Below are positions 1 through 11,749 of a stretch of 64,000 nt of DNA, piece by piece (position 1 is the first letter of the stretch; each line of letters opens with the position of its first letter). Below the pieces are notes generated by a model, which saw nothing but the letters and a program-made list of their open reading frames with translations, ran no database searches and was not told the origin of the DNA. Source of the stretch: Fomitopsis serialis (taxonomy: Eukaryota; Basidiomycota; Agaricomycetes; Polyporales; Fomitopsidaceae); NCBI RefSeq assembly GCF_022376445.1, contig NW_025954966.1, forward strand, positions 310,001 through 374,000, given 5' to 3'. Made by a program: the position numbers and the translations under genes.

Positions 1-2405
1 CCTCATTGAATGTTTCGATAGTTTTCCCTCCGGCGGACGTTGCAGCTCGTCAATGGTCTTTACGTCCTCGAAAAACCAACAGCGCTACGGGCACAGGATG
101 CAGGCGTCATTTACTCACTTTTTGAAACTGTTTTGAGCTGTTTGAGGAGCATCGAGGAAGAACCACCGCTGATCAGGTCTGATGGTAGGTTCTGCACTAG
201 GAATTCTTCAGCATAGCTGACAGAACTCTTGAAGTATAGCAACTACTGTGGAGGATGCTCGGCAGCGTGCAACACGACTTGCCAATGCGTTCAGGATGAA
301 GATGAACAGTGGAATGCAATTTGGCCACCATGGCGAGTACCGAGTGGCATTTTATGAGTCCGTGGCTGAAGGGGCCAAAAATGTGAGTACGCATCTCTCA
401 GTTGTCCGTGCTACATCTATTGGGTCCAGTTTCTGCCGGAGAATGCCAGTCCGAAGTTAAAGGGTACAGTCCGAGCATGGGACAGGAAGGTCAGCAGGCA
501 GGACAAGACAGGCCAATTAGTTCGTGCAATCCATCTGTCGTCATGTGTAAAGTGCTGAAGGAGCGCAGTCGGTCAGAACAAGCAGATAGTACGGACAGCC
601 GCAAAGGAGTTGATACAATTCCTGGGCCCCATCAAAGATGCGCCGCTCGTCATACTATGCTTCGACGAGTCTCACACGCTCACCAAACCTGAGGAGAAGA
701 GCTATACATGGACGCCATTCTCAGAGCTACGACGCGTCCTCCGCATGATTGTAGACCAGCCAATATTCAGTCTTTCCTATCGACTGTGGGCAAACTAGAA
801 CAATTTGCTCCACATCGCCAGCAGGAGACGTCGGGTCGAATTGTCATGCAAAGACTGGACTTGTTCCCGCCCATCATTATCAACCCATTCGATGTCTTGG
901 CCGAACGCATATCAGGGTCGGGATGGACCCTGCAGCAAGTCGCATCCACACATCACATGGTGCACTTAGGCCGTCCATTGTGAGTGGCAAGCCGCTATAT
1001 GTATATATATTGCACTCATGCCGAGTGTTGTAGATTCGCCGCAATGTACGATGCCGGTAACGATAAATTCCAGGAAACCATCGTCAACTTCGCCAAAATC
1101 AAGTTGTTGTGCTCGCAAGATGAGCCCGTACTCCTGACAGAAGCCCAGTCGCTGGCATGCATCGGGATACGAATTCCACTAGAATTCAAGGCCTGCGTCC
1201 CGGCCGACCTCGAGAATGAACGGATCCTAGTGGCGAAGCACCTGCGTTTGTTGCTTTATGCTGGCCGCGGGTTTGCGGGTGTGATCACCAGCTGTCCATC
1301 CGAGCCGTTACTTGCAGAGGCTGCATATATGGTCCTGGCTACCAGGCGGTGGTCAAACGGCGAGGCTGTAGAACATCCTCGTGAAGAAAAGTCAGTGTTT
1401 CTGGAGCCAATGGACGCGCTTTCGTATCATATCGGCCACTCTCACCTGGACTTGGGCACGCGGGGAGAAACGGTTGCCGCTATCCTGCTGCTTGCCGCCC
1501 GCGACCGTGCGACGACCTTCCCCCTCGCCGACGGCGAGTTGCCGCCAGGCACGGACAACATAGGAGACAACGAGAATCGCAGATACGACGGGGCTCAGAA
1601 GCGTCGAATCGTTACCGTGACGCAATTCCTACGGGCTCTACTAGCAGAACCTTACCACGACATCACTCCAGCCGAGTACCACAGGCCCGAATACTCCCAG
1701 ATGCGATTGGAAGCTGCGTTCAATAACTGTTTCATCTACTTCAACCACTTCGTCAAAGCCCACAAGTTCGATATGGTGAACCAGACGTACCTCCAAGCCG
1801 CCATCTCACGCGGCATGGCGTTCATCTGCGCGGAAAATCAGGGCGGCATCGACATCATCATCCCGTGTTTGTTCGGCACTGAGCTAGTGCGAGAGAAGGT
1901 ATCCGCCATCATGATCCAGGTGAAGAACGACAGACGGTTTAAGGCGAAGGTGGATCCTACTCTGTTTGCCTGCATGGACCCGTACAGGTGCGGCGTCTTC
2001 AAAAGCGGTGTGAAGGAACCGCCGCCGGTCCTACGCATGGTCTTCGCGCTTGCGTCGGGCAAGTCATCTGTGGAGGCCAGATCGCGAGGGCATCATCCCT
2101 CTACCCGCAGCACACAGACGGCCAAATTCACTGCGTACGACATCTGGTGCGCGGGAGCGCGTCAATCGACGTTTGGAGTCATTCAGCAGGGTGAAGAGGA
2201 TGCACTGGACAACCTTCTCACGATTCTGCGTGGCCCGCACGACATCGAGAGGCTATTCAAGGATGTCAATGTTGTGCGTATATTGCAACCAGGATTATCG
2301 ACGGGCCATGGTCACTTTGAGCAGTGGTTTGACCTCGAAGACGATATGGTTGACGAGGAGTTCGAAGTTTCGGAGCCTGAGGACGCGGTTGCGGGCGCGG
2401 AGTAA
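1..2405 (+). CDS. Crinkler-like P-loop NTPase with PD-(D/E)XK domain, 5'-partial
   Basis: The gene enters from the left edge, so its N-terminus and probably its Walker A motif lie outside. Exon pieces end near 168 and run 248-381 and about 600-979; an intron of 54 bp (980-1033) precedes the main 3' exon (1034-2405). A Walker B-like segment, LVILCFDESHTL, is read at about 634-672. In the last exon GGIDIIIP followed by IMIQVKND about 20 residues later (codons near 1840-1930) has the D...QxK spacing of a restriction-endonuclease fold. This order, NTPase then REase, is that of the Crinkler/CR-effector-like proteins abundant in basidiomycetes. The C-terminus is acidic. Two breaks are visible: a TGA in the frame leading to Walker B near 559, and a one-base shift near 765-770 that one extra T would heal. 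It may be a decaying copy or a sequence error. Confidence 0.6.
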
Positions 2406-2750
2406 ATGATGTTTCTATGTATTGGCGTTTATCGTTTATCCTTACTATGTGGCATGTATGACTATACACGTAGACCTGGGCTGTGAGGCGAAAGCAAAGC
2501 ACATTGTTGAATCACTTATCGCATCACATCTTGGACCCGTCGCGCCGAAGACGAGGCAATTCACTTGGTCCCTCTTAGGACTGACACCTGGACATCCGCC
2601 TGTTCCCTAATAACAATAGAATATTACTGCACCGATGCAGCAACATGAGATAATGTGCTATTCGAGGTTACAGAAATGACGACAAATGACGACGTTCAAT
2701 GAAGGTAGTCCAAGCCTCATAGAATCGCACTACCGCTCAGGCCTGAGGCC
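2406..2750. other. intergenic, convergent genes
   Basis: Spacer between the 3' ends of the NTPase gene (+) and the FHA gene (-). I see no further gene in it. Confidence 0.6.
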
Positions 2751-5700
2751 TCAGGACTTGCTGGCCGTAGTCACCCTCTTCCTGCTCACTCGCGTCTTCA
2801 CAGCGCCATCCGCAATAGGACCCGCAGGCCCCTCCGTCCCTCTACCCGTCTTCGCGACACTCCTGGGAACCTTCGCCTTCGAACCTGACGCAGGTGCAGA
2901 CTTTCCCTTGGTTTTCGTGGCAGGCGCGACGGCAGGCACATCGTCCTCTGTCTGCGGCTCAGGGGTGTTCTCCTTATCGCCCGCGTGACCGTCCTCTTCT
3001 TCACCTGTGGTGGGTGTGGACTTGCCAGAGCTAGGCACCTCTGGGGCTGCCTTCTTCGTGGATGTTCCTGCGCGAGAACGTGTGGCGCTCTTATTCGCGC
3101 CGGATGACGCTGCGGCTTTCGACGTTCCGGCCACCTTCCGTCCGCGCGCGGTACGAGCCGGTGGTGCTGCAGAGTCATCGTCAGATGCAGGGAGGACAGC
3201 CGGGCTATCGTCCTCCTCCTTGACAGCGCCAGCGGGTATGCGGCTTCGCCCGGTGCGGCGCACCTTGGCGGCCGCAGGCGGCGCTTCCCCTGGTGTGAGG
3301 GAGTCCAGAGGATCCTCGTCATTGTCACTGACAGCCACAGCCGTTTTGGCAGCCTTGCCTCGGGCACCACGACGAGTTGTACTGGCCTTGGGAGCAGTGA
3401 CAACTGGCTCCTCAGGGACGGGCGTCCTCGTCACACGTGTCCGACGTGCAGATGCTGCCGTGCTTGCCGGCGTCTTTCGTGCAGCTTCGGGTTCTGCGCT
3501 GGCTGCGCGAGTGCTACGACGGACGGGCTTGCTACTACCAGGACCCGCTTCATCTTCGCTAGCATCAGTCGCCGTCCCCGCTTTCTTTCGGGCAGCTGAC
3601 TTAGTCCGTGTCGGCTGCAAAGAAATATGGATACATATAAGGTGTCAAGAGCTGGCACTGCGTACCAGTTCAGGAACCTCGTCCTCTTCTTCTGTCCGCG
3701 CGTGGCCGGAGCGCGCCGCACGAGGAATGCTAGTGCCAGTACTCTCCTGAAAAGAAAGTATCACTGAGAATATGGGGTCTAACACACTCAAGTCGACCAA
3801 CCTGGTCACTCTCCACAGTGCGCGTCCTTGTCCGGCGCACGACACGTGCTGCATTGGGTCGGGCTTCAGCAGAAGTGGCTGCATCGTCCTCTGCCACTGT
3901 AGCGAGGTTACTCGCCGGTGTCGGTTTTTGAGTGGCAGCGCTTCGCGGTGTCCGTCTCGAAGCGACACCCTTGCCTTTCGCTGTGCGCGAAGGGACTGCC
4001 GGCGCTAATTCTTCCTCATGAATGTCATCATCCTCTTGCACATCGCCTTCAGCCTGATCCACGGTCCTGGGACGCCATCCCACCGGCGTAGTCATCATCT
4101 CTCCAACACCTTCTAGCGCATCGTCCGGCACACCCGCCGCACGCTTCTCGCGGTGGAACATCTCTCGCACTCCCGTCAGCTGCGGCGTCGCAGACGGACC
4201 AGGTGCCGCAAACAAGTGGCGAAGGTCGTTCATCCGCGGGGTGCCCGCTTGTCTCGGCGCCGTCGACACAGGGAGGAAATCATCGTCCGCCTGTTCGCCA
4301 TACCCGACGCCTTCACCCACCTCCTCTTGTTCCTCCATAATAGCATCCTCGCCCTGACGTTGCGCTCCTAATTCAGGCGCAAGCAGCGAGAAACCGTTGC
4401 GCTTGCGCGGGCTGAGCGACTTCCTGCGCGGCGACTCCCCGGCGCCGACCTCCATGCTCTGCCTGCGCCTGACGCCCTCCACCATCTGCCGCATGCGCGC
4501 GAGCAGCACGCTGGCGTCTTCCTCTGCCCCCGCGGTCGCACCATCTTCCGTCTTGAGGGTGGCGCCGGGGTCCTTCTTGGGCGAGGTACTCTGCGCTGTG
4601 GGGAAGAGCGCAGGGAGGGGCGCGGAGGCGGCGGTGGACGCCCGCCGGAACCCAGGTGCCTGTCCGTTGAAGAAGTTGTCGGGCGTTGTGAGGGCTGACT
4701 TCCTCCGCTCCCGGATAGCCTGTGCACATCGCGGTCAGTTCACTCTGTTCGGACGTGGTCGCATGAAGCAAACACGTACGCGTTTCTCTTCCTCGGTCAC
4801 GCGATCCCTCCTAGGCGTCCCTGTCAGGGCAGAACCCGGTGCCACGCTCTGCTCTCGCTCCTCCTTCACATTCTCCTCTTCCTTTTTGACCTCTTCCTGA
4901 GTAGTCGGCACGACGATGTCTGAGACCTTCCATGGCTCTATGAGACGCACGCGGCGCGGGCCCGCGCCGGTACCAGATACCGAACTGCTGAGATTATTGG
5001 GGGCAGGCCCACCGATCGAGTAGCGGCCCTGTGCAGCAGGGCGCGAGAATGTGGAGGACGCCTGCGGGGTCATGAACCTGCCTAGAGGCCGCACAGGCGC
5101 GGCGGAGGGCTCGGGGGTAGAGGGGCCGGCTTTGGCTTGTTCGAGTTCTTCTTGAATATTTGGGTATATGTTCTCGGAAATCTCCATATCTTCGGTAGTC
5201 ATGTAGTCTTGCTCTTCGTCATTGGCATTTTCCTGGTCGTAGTTGGGGTATGGGTCCTCAAGCTGCTCATCGGACATATCTTCGTCGTGTGTGTCATCTC
5301 GGACGTCTCCCGCAGGTTGCGGTTCTTCTTGAGGGATATCTTCAGCAGGTCCCGTCTCCGCCTGGGATCGATTGGATGAGCTCTGTCAATCAGAGCGCCA
5401 CGAAGACGGACAACCAACGCACCTCGACGCTCGCGGCTCTGAAAGCCCATCCAAGCCCGCCCTTCACCGCCTCCAAGCTCTTCCTCCACCCACTCATCGG
5501 CGTCCTTCTCCGCTGTTGCTCATCCTCCTCCTTCACCTGCACCTCCCCCTCCTCATACTCTTCCACGACGTCCTCCATCCCCCGAACGCCGCCCTCGCCT
5601 TCATCGTCGCCCATGATGCTCTCCACCTCCTCCGCGTCCAATTCCTCCTCGCGCTGCATCTCGTGCTTCAGCGCGGCCCGCTGTGCGGAGCGTATGAGGA

Positions 5701-6924
5701 CCGCGCGATGGAGCGACGCCCTAGGCATGCGGCGCGCCGGCGTGCGGGGAGGCGCCCAGTTCTGCGGGGGCACGGGCATCTGGACTGCGCGGGGTTGGCG
5801 CGCTGGCGACGCGTACGACGACGCGCGGTACGGGGAGGGGGCAGCGGACGGGGGCGGGTCGGTCACGGTGACGTGGTCGAGGATGACCAGGTCCTTCTCG
5901 GACTCCATGACGCGCGGATGGTCTGATTCGACGAGGATGATATCCTCCGGGGCCTCGGTCTCATCGTTCTGCCTGCCCTCCTCGTCGTCTTCGTGCTCAG
6001 CGTCCTCGTCGTCAGACTCTGGCTCGGGCTTGAACACCGTCTTCAGCGGGCTCTGTAAGATCTCGAGGTTGCGCCGGGGGTCCTCGAACGGGCGGGGGCT
6101 GAACACCTTCGCGCTCGTGATCATGCTCATGCGGAGGGCTCGGCGGCGTGTGCCGGGGGTCGTGATGGGGGTCGGCGGGATAGCGGCGAGGGTGGTGCGG
6201 AGGTGCTTGGGTGGGTAGGCGAAGCGGAAACGCTTCTTTTGCACCTCGAGGATGGAGTTGTTCGGGAGCGGGACGGTGGCGGGGGCGTTGCCCGCGGGGG
6301 AGGGGTATACGGGACAGTCGTCGATCAGGAGGCCGTTGGTGCCAAAAACAACTACGAAGGCCTGTGGGGTTGATGTCAGCTGGGACAAAACTGGATGTGT
6401 GCCAGAGGAGAACGTATGCGAGTAATCGAGGAATTGATGACGATGATGGGACCAGTGTCCTCCCAGTCTGTGAAGAGGCTCTTGAACGAGACCAGCTACA
6501 CTGAGTCAGTATCCAAGAGGACACGAGTGAGAGAAGCAAGATAGGCAAGTGATGTTTCTGCACGCGTCGAGGTAACCCAAAGGAGAGCACTCTGTTCAAC
6601 CGCGACGCTGCCACTCATTGACCGACAACGCACAATATCGGCAACGAGAAGAAAACATACGCGAGTTGTAAAGCAAGCAAAGCGCGACGAAGAACAGGAT
6701 TACACCTTCAGGTGCAACGGGATACGCACCTTTCCCTCGTCGTTAAAGACCACCTTACAGTGCACCGCGCTCACTTCAGCGTAGTACAGCCTGATGCTGC
6801 AGGAGGTGTCGCGCCCTAGGGTGATTTCAGGTTCATCAATGGGATAGGGTGCCACGATCGCGTCAGGCTCGTGTCGTTTCAGCAGGTACAACGTCCCATA
6901 ACGGCCGAAGTCGGAGGCGTCCAT
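2751..6924 (-). CDS. FHA-domain nuclear protein, about 1192 aa, six exons
   Basis: Exons are 6924-6730, 6361-5423, 5361-4780, 4719-3802, 3746-3666 and 3614-2751; all introns are GT/AG and keep frame (the first is 368 bp, the others about 50-60 bp). Residues about 10-90 form a forkhead-associated domain: ITLGRDTSCSIRL, then SAVHCKVVF, then VVFGTNGLLIDDCPVY across the first intron. FHA domains bind phosphothreonine. After it come very long acidic and basic low-complexity stretches with many SP/TP sites. A repeat-like segment, TPRMNDLRHLF followed by ATPQLTGVREMF, sits in exon 4. The last 300 residues are Ala/Lys/Arg-rich with several KR-type nuclear signals and end in SRKRVTTASKS. FHA at the N-terminus and disordered basic tail fit a chromatin or chromosome-associated protein; the exact role is not known to me. 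Start chosen at the ATG that places FHA at the N-terminus. Confidence 0.85.
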
Positions 6925-7175
6925 GGTCGGCGAAGCACCAGTGCAACAGCTTGAGAGAAGGCACGTAGAAGGGAGATGTCTGTTTGTCGGATAAGGTGAT
7001 GTTGAACGAGCGCGACAGCCGATGAGAGGAAGGGCTTATCGTGCCAGTGGCAGTCACCGACAATGTTCAACTTCGACGACCGAACGTTCAGTCACCGAGG
7101 CCACAGGGTCATATGACCGCGTCCTTCTTATGCTGAAACACATTGATTACATAATTGTATTGAAACTGCAATGAA

Positions 7176-7246
7176 GCATTAATGGGGTAGTGGTAACCTG
7201 GGTCGTTGCCATCGACCCGCCGGGGGTTCGATTCCCCCTTAATGCA
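7176..7246 (+). tRNA. tRNA-Gly (GCC)
   Basis: A full cloverleaf can be drawn: acceptor GCATTAA pairs with TTAATGC plus discriminator A; D-arm GGGT-AGTGGTAA-CCTG; anticodon stem GGTCG/CGACC closes the loop TTGCCAT, anticodon GCC; T-arm GGGG-TTCGATT-CCCC. Internal promoters are plain: A box TGGGGTAGTGG and B box GGTTCGATTCC. No intron is seen. Length is 71 nt without CCA, as expected for a eukaryotic nuclear gene. Confidence 0.96.
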
Positions 7247-7261
7247 TTTGGGTTCGGGACC

Positions 7262-7269
7262 TTTTCTTT
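7262..7269 (+). terminator. Pol III T-run terminator
   Basis: TTTTCTTT lies 15 bp past the 3' end of tRNA-Gly, the usual position for RNA polymerase III termination. Confidence 0.7.
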
Positions 7270-7898
7270 GCTGCGTTCTTTTTCTCCGGTCTGGCGTACA
7301 TGTGGGAACCCGCGCAGTTGCACAGGAATCTCTCCAACAAACTCAATTGAGTCAACTGCGTCTGCCCATGCAGCACCCTGGCAGCACTAGTACTTTCAGT
7401 CTCATACCAAGATCCTCCACACGGCACGAGAGGGGTTTGTGGCGAACCTAGCACTGTACTTACTTAGTAGCACCAGTAAGTAGGGTCCCGCACAAGCCCT
7501 AGCACAGGCTGGTTTGTCTGTCGCACGCTCGCATGCAATGACAATGACATTGACACCATTAAATTGATGTACCCTATTACGTCCCACTACGGGGGATTAC
7601 GAACGCGTTTGTGCGACAGACAACGTAAACAGACAGACAACAGCAGAGCCAAGACGACGGGAAGACAGTAAGGATACAATAGTGGGTGGGCAATACACGG
7701 GGGTATACTCAGAGACGAGTGCGCGAAGACGGTGCTGTACGGATATGAAGTTCTGGAGGGGCGGTGAAGATTAGCGACGAGGTGTAAACAGTCCGTGAGG
7801 TGATGACAATGCGGGAACGGTTTACGGAATTGGAACCCAAATGCAAGTGGACACTAGGGGAGACAAGAGTTTTAGACGAGGCCCGCTCGACTGGATGT
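7270..7898. other. intergenic
   Basis: Spacer between tRNA-Gly and the 3' end of the CLP1-like gene. No supported gene; presumably holds the 3' UTR of the minus-strand neighbour. Confidence 0.5.
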
Positions 7899-9119
7899 CT
7901 ACGCGCGCTCGCGCTCGGCCACCCTGGTCAGCGCAGCGAGGACGACCTCCCAGGCGACGTCCATGACGCCCCACAGCTCCGCGTCGCTGACCCCGAGTGC
8001 GCACACGTTCCTCCACAGGCCGTTGATGACCTTCACGTGCGCCATGAGCCCGCCGAGCGCACCCTGGGGCCCGGCGTGCGCCGCAGCACCGCTCGCGAGC
8101 GCGTGAGCCAGACGGAGGAGGCTCTCGTTCGAGAAGTTGCTCACGTACGCGCGCTGGTGCGAGGAGGACGAGGAGGCGCCGTGCGCGGGCGGGAGGGACG
8201 ACGCGAGGGAGGGCAGGAGCGCGGCGAGCAGCGTGTCCGGCCGGCGGGTGTGCAGGTACGCGTGGAGCAGGTGGAACGTCTCCGCGCTGGGCACCGCGAG
8301 GGGGACGAGCGGGAGGCTCACGGCCGCGTTGCCGCGCTGGCCCGTGGACCGCGGGAGCTGCGGCAGCAGGGGACAGTACGCGGCGAGGACGAGCGCGTGC
8401 GCGGGGAAGAGAGGGACGGTGCTGGTGGGCGAGTTGGACGCGAGGAAGGACGCAGCGGTGGGCGTGTTCGGCTGGGAGGGGGATCCCCGCGAAGAAGAGA
8501 CGGCGAGCATGTGCGTCGGGAAGGCGCGCGGCGGGGACGAGGCCGTCGGGCGGACCGGCACGTCAAGTGTGGGTGGCAGATGCGCCTTGGGGAGAGAGGT
8601 CGGGTAGGTCAGGAGGGAGAGCGCAGAGAGCATCCTATCGTACGAGGGTCAGAAGAGGACAGGGTAGGCATGGTAAGGACACGCACTCATTAGCCTGGCC
8701 AGCCAGGTGTTTTCTAACAAACTCGATGGGAACATTTGCGAGCTCTGGCTCGAGTGTAGCGATGGCGCTGCGGGAGACCTCGGTGAAGGCAGGGCGCGAC
8801 AGCGTCCGCGGAAGCTGGAGGTTCTGGGGCGCGTTCGGGTGCCCGTACGAGTGGGACATGGGGAGCGAGAGCTCGGGGACGGGGCGGGAGGCGACCTGGA
8901 ACATGTTGGACGCGGCGAAAGATGCTAAAACACGTAGATGACACTAGTACGCGGCTGGTACGCGGTATGCGAGGGCGTGGTGTGCTAGCTCTGGAGCACG
9001 CGGCGGGCTATGCGGCAGACAATTGCAGGCGGCGCGAGTTTTGAGCGGGCGGAGAGGTCGTGTGCGGCACGGAGCTGCAGGTGCAGGTTGATGATGGAGA
9101 GGACGAGCTGGCGAGGCAT
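7899..9119 (-). CDS. clp1: CLP1-like clamp-cell/sexual development regulator, about 370 aa
   Basis: Proposed exons are 9119-9000, 8943-8687 and 8634-7899; both introns are GT/AG (56 and 52 bp) and keep frame, giving 370 aa. The Coprinopsis Clp1 protein is of very similar size. The N-terminus MPRQLVLSIINLHLQL is followed by FQVASRPVPELSLPMSHSYG and SRPAFTEVSRSAIATLEPEL. The C-terminal half has LPLVPLAVP, HLLHAYLHTRR and the end block KVINGLWRNVCALGVSD, AELWGVMDVAWEVVLAAL. From memory these are hallmarks of the basidiomycete Clp1 family, which in Coprinopsis acts downstream of the A mating-type homeodomain pair to allow clamp formation and in Ustilago controls proliferation after mating. The family has no known catalytic motif. 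The first exon is the least certain part. Confidence 0.65.
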
Positions 9120-11749
9120 CTTTATAAACTGGATGTCGATGAGGACGAGTGCGAAGCCGCGTGGAGGGAGGAATAAGAGGATGCACAAATCCGGACGAAT
9201 GTTTGTCTCGAACCGGCAGGGGTATGTCCGCCCATCACACGTGCCGCTTCCAGCTTTGCCCGATCCGGGAGCTCTTGTCGAGCCTTCCTCCGCCCACACA
9301 CTCGCATGGTCGTACCCACATCGTTGTAGCCATCGCGACATGCCTTGTACTTCCAACCCAGTCTAGCTGGATGCCTGTCCCGGATCACGTCACAGAAGCA
9401 CTGCCAGCGGAGGCATCGTTGTAGTCGTCGCGACATTGCATATGCCACCCTCAGGCCTATCATACTACGCACAGTTCATGGAGTGAGCTCTCGTTGTTTT
9501 ATAAGTTTCGGTGCACGCGCCTTTCGTAGTCGGTCTCATCTTAGGGTTCCAGGACCAACGTAGGCGTCTCGCGGACCTTCGTCTGTAACACCCGCTCTCA
9601 GAAGTCTCGGACGACCTAAATCGGGGATCTGGATGAGATCCATCGCTGCTAGGCCCTTCTGAAGCCTAAAGGGACTTCCTCTCTCGTCCTTTCACGTGGG
9701 CTACTAAGCGTGGGCGAGGCGGCGTTGCTGGACGGTGAAGTCGAGCGACAGGTACTTGACAGGTCGTGTCAACTTTCAAGGGAAATGATTGACACTGACA
9801 GCTGTCGTATGTGGCCCGTGCACTTCTAGAGGCTCCACATGCATTGACGATACCTCTTTGGCAGGTGTGGTATAGCCGTTCAGAAGGTGCGTCGACTTGG
9901 AAGAAGTCTGATGTCGAAGACCTGACCGCGTCCTACAGGTACCGGTTGCTGTCCTATCAGCGTTTCAGCGAACACCACCAGTGGTTGTCCAGTCAGCTCA
10001 CCAATGAGTTGATCATGGCACTCGATGTGGGACGGAAAGTATTTAATGCGCTTCGCATCGAACTACTATGCGAGCTTGAGCGACTCGGGCTGGATCCAGA
10101 TGGGCACCGTACTCGTGCAACCCACCAAGCGTTTTCTCCATACAGTTTCAAGCCTCCAAATACACCGGCGCTCGCAATTCGCCACCCAAAGACAACGAGC
10201 CCCAGGAAAGAGTCAATCGTCATCGAGCCTCGAGGGGCGACCACTCGAGCAGCATGTGGTATGGGAGTAGCTCGGCAATTGATGGGGGTCCACTGTATTG
10301 CGCGCAGCAGAAATACAAGGGTAGCTAGACGCGGCTTCGTAGGTGCTTCGCTGTCAGAGAAGATTTGCACTGACTGGTAACTTAGGCGTCTCAGGTACCT
10401 CGGAATGGCACCCGGCCTTCCTGCGTCGGACGCCGCAGGTCGCCACGCTGGCTGTGGCGTGATCCTATACATGCGTGCTACTTTCCAGTCATGACAAGAT
10501 CGTTGCGCCACATGCAGGCAGTCTCAAAAGCTTCCGCATTGTATGTTGAGATATGTCAGTAAGTATATGGTGCAATGCAGGCCTTGATCTCCGCAGAGGC
10601 ACAGTGGCTCCTCTCCGCGCCAGGTTCCAACATACCAAGATCCGTGCAACGCCCCATCGAGCTTCTCTGACGAGGGCTACACGACTATAAGGATCCCGAA
10701 GGGAAGAAGCCCGCACGAAGATTGCACTGTTGCAAAACTTCACGGTGTCCCGGGCGACGACTGTCTGATCACCTTTCCGGAAGCACCACCTTGGCCTTCT
10801 CGGCGCCACGGCCGCACAGGAGGCGACACCTTGGTTTCAACACGTCAAACTTCAAGGATACCCATATCCGCGAGGCTCGAGCTGGGGTGTGCCGCCGGAC
10901 GGATTGGCTTCGTGTTATGCTCCTGCTCCTGCTCTGATGCTTCTGAACTTCGACCTGTAGATCCGCTCTGACTCGAGTCTCCTCAAGTACTCCGAACCGT
11001 GTGGTCTGAGTGGTACATGCTGAACGTGTCGTACAACATTGTCCAAATGCGGATTCGGTGTCAGTAGCGATGCCATATATGTTCTGCTGAGTGTTGTAGT
11101 CGGTGTTGAGCTTGACTAGGATCCTTAGTCCCTAGGTTTCAGTAGATGGGCCATCAGCGAGCCAGCCTTGATGCGCACTAACTACGCGTATAGTACCTAG
11201 TCAAGCTGGAACAGTCTCCTCTACTAGTAAGGGCAATACATGCTCACGTTTATACTTGCACCCGAGGATGAGGACTGTACCATACTGCAGGTGTCAGATA
11301 CATACTATATACTTGCTCGGGAAAGCAGCCTGCTCAAGTTCAATAAGGAGATGTACTTACAGCGCTAAGTATTACGAGTAGATAAGTACCATATCGGGAT
11401 CTCGGCCCGGACAGCCTAGTCGCGGCCACCCAGTGCGGCAATGGCATATTGCACAAGATTGCACAGCAACAGCTGGGTCTTTCGTGACGAAAAGAGGGTG
11501 CTATTGTATTGGGCTTGATTGAAGCTAATGATATGTACCATGAGAAATGGATGAGGAGGGATGAGGAAGTTCCATCCTAGACTCGACTGACCGAGTTCCC
11601 TAAGCCGGCTGAGTAGCCGGCATCTACACACTATCAACCTCGTCACAACTTTCAAGTTGTTGAGGCAGTTTAGGGCTTCGACCAAGGCGATTTGTACGCC
11701 GTGTTCGTGCGTACGCATGAGTGCCTCGCTGTCGTGGCGGGGTGCTCTG
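9120..11749. other. 2.6-kb gene-poor interval
   Basis: Spacer between the CLP1-like gene and the kinase. Apart from a doubtful 189-codon frame at 9811-10380 I see nothing coding. No long repeats recognised; 10,900-11,400 is irregular sequence full of stops in all frames. Confidence 0.45.
9811..10380 (+). CDS. hypothetical protein, 189 aa (doubtful)
   Basis: An uninterrupted plus-strand frame encoding a soluble, charged polypeptide. Residues about 30-100 look protein-like (DVEDLTASYRYRLLSYQRFS, then a helical stretch LGRK-like through LRIELLCELERLGL). The last 80 residues look random. No family recognised and no splice sites strongly suggested. It could be one exon of a degraded gene or a chance frame; its overlap with a frame on the opposite strand argues for caution. 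Confidence 0.2.
   Translation: MARALLEAPHALTIPLWQVWYSRSEGASTWKKSDVEDLTASYRYRLLSYQRFSEHHQWLSSQLTNELIMALDVGRKVFNALRIELLCELERLGLDPDGHRTRATHQAFSPYSFKPPNTPALAIRHPKTTSPRKESIVIEPRGATTRAACGMGVARQLMGVHCIARSRNTRVARRGFVGASLSEKICTDW

Noticed and set aside
7800..8693. 297-codon plus-strand frame
   Set aside because: It is the GC-rich antisense of the CLP1-like exon 3; Arg/Gly-rich composition without features.
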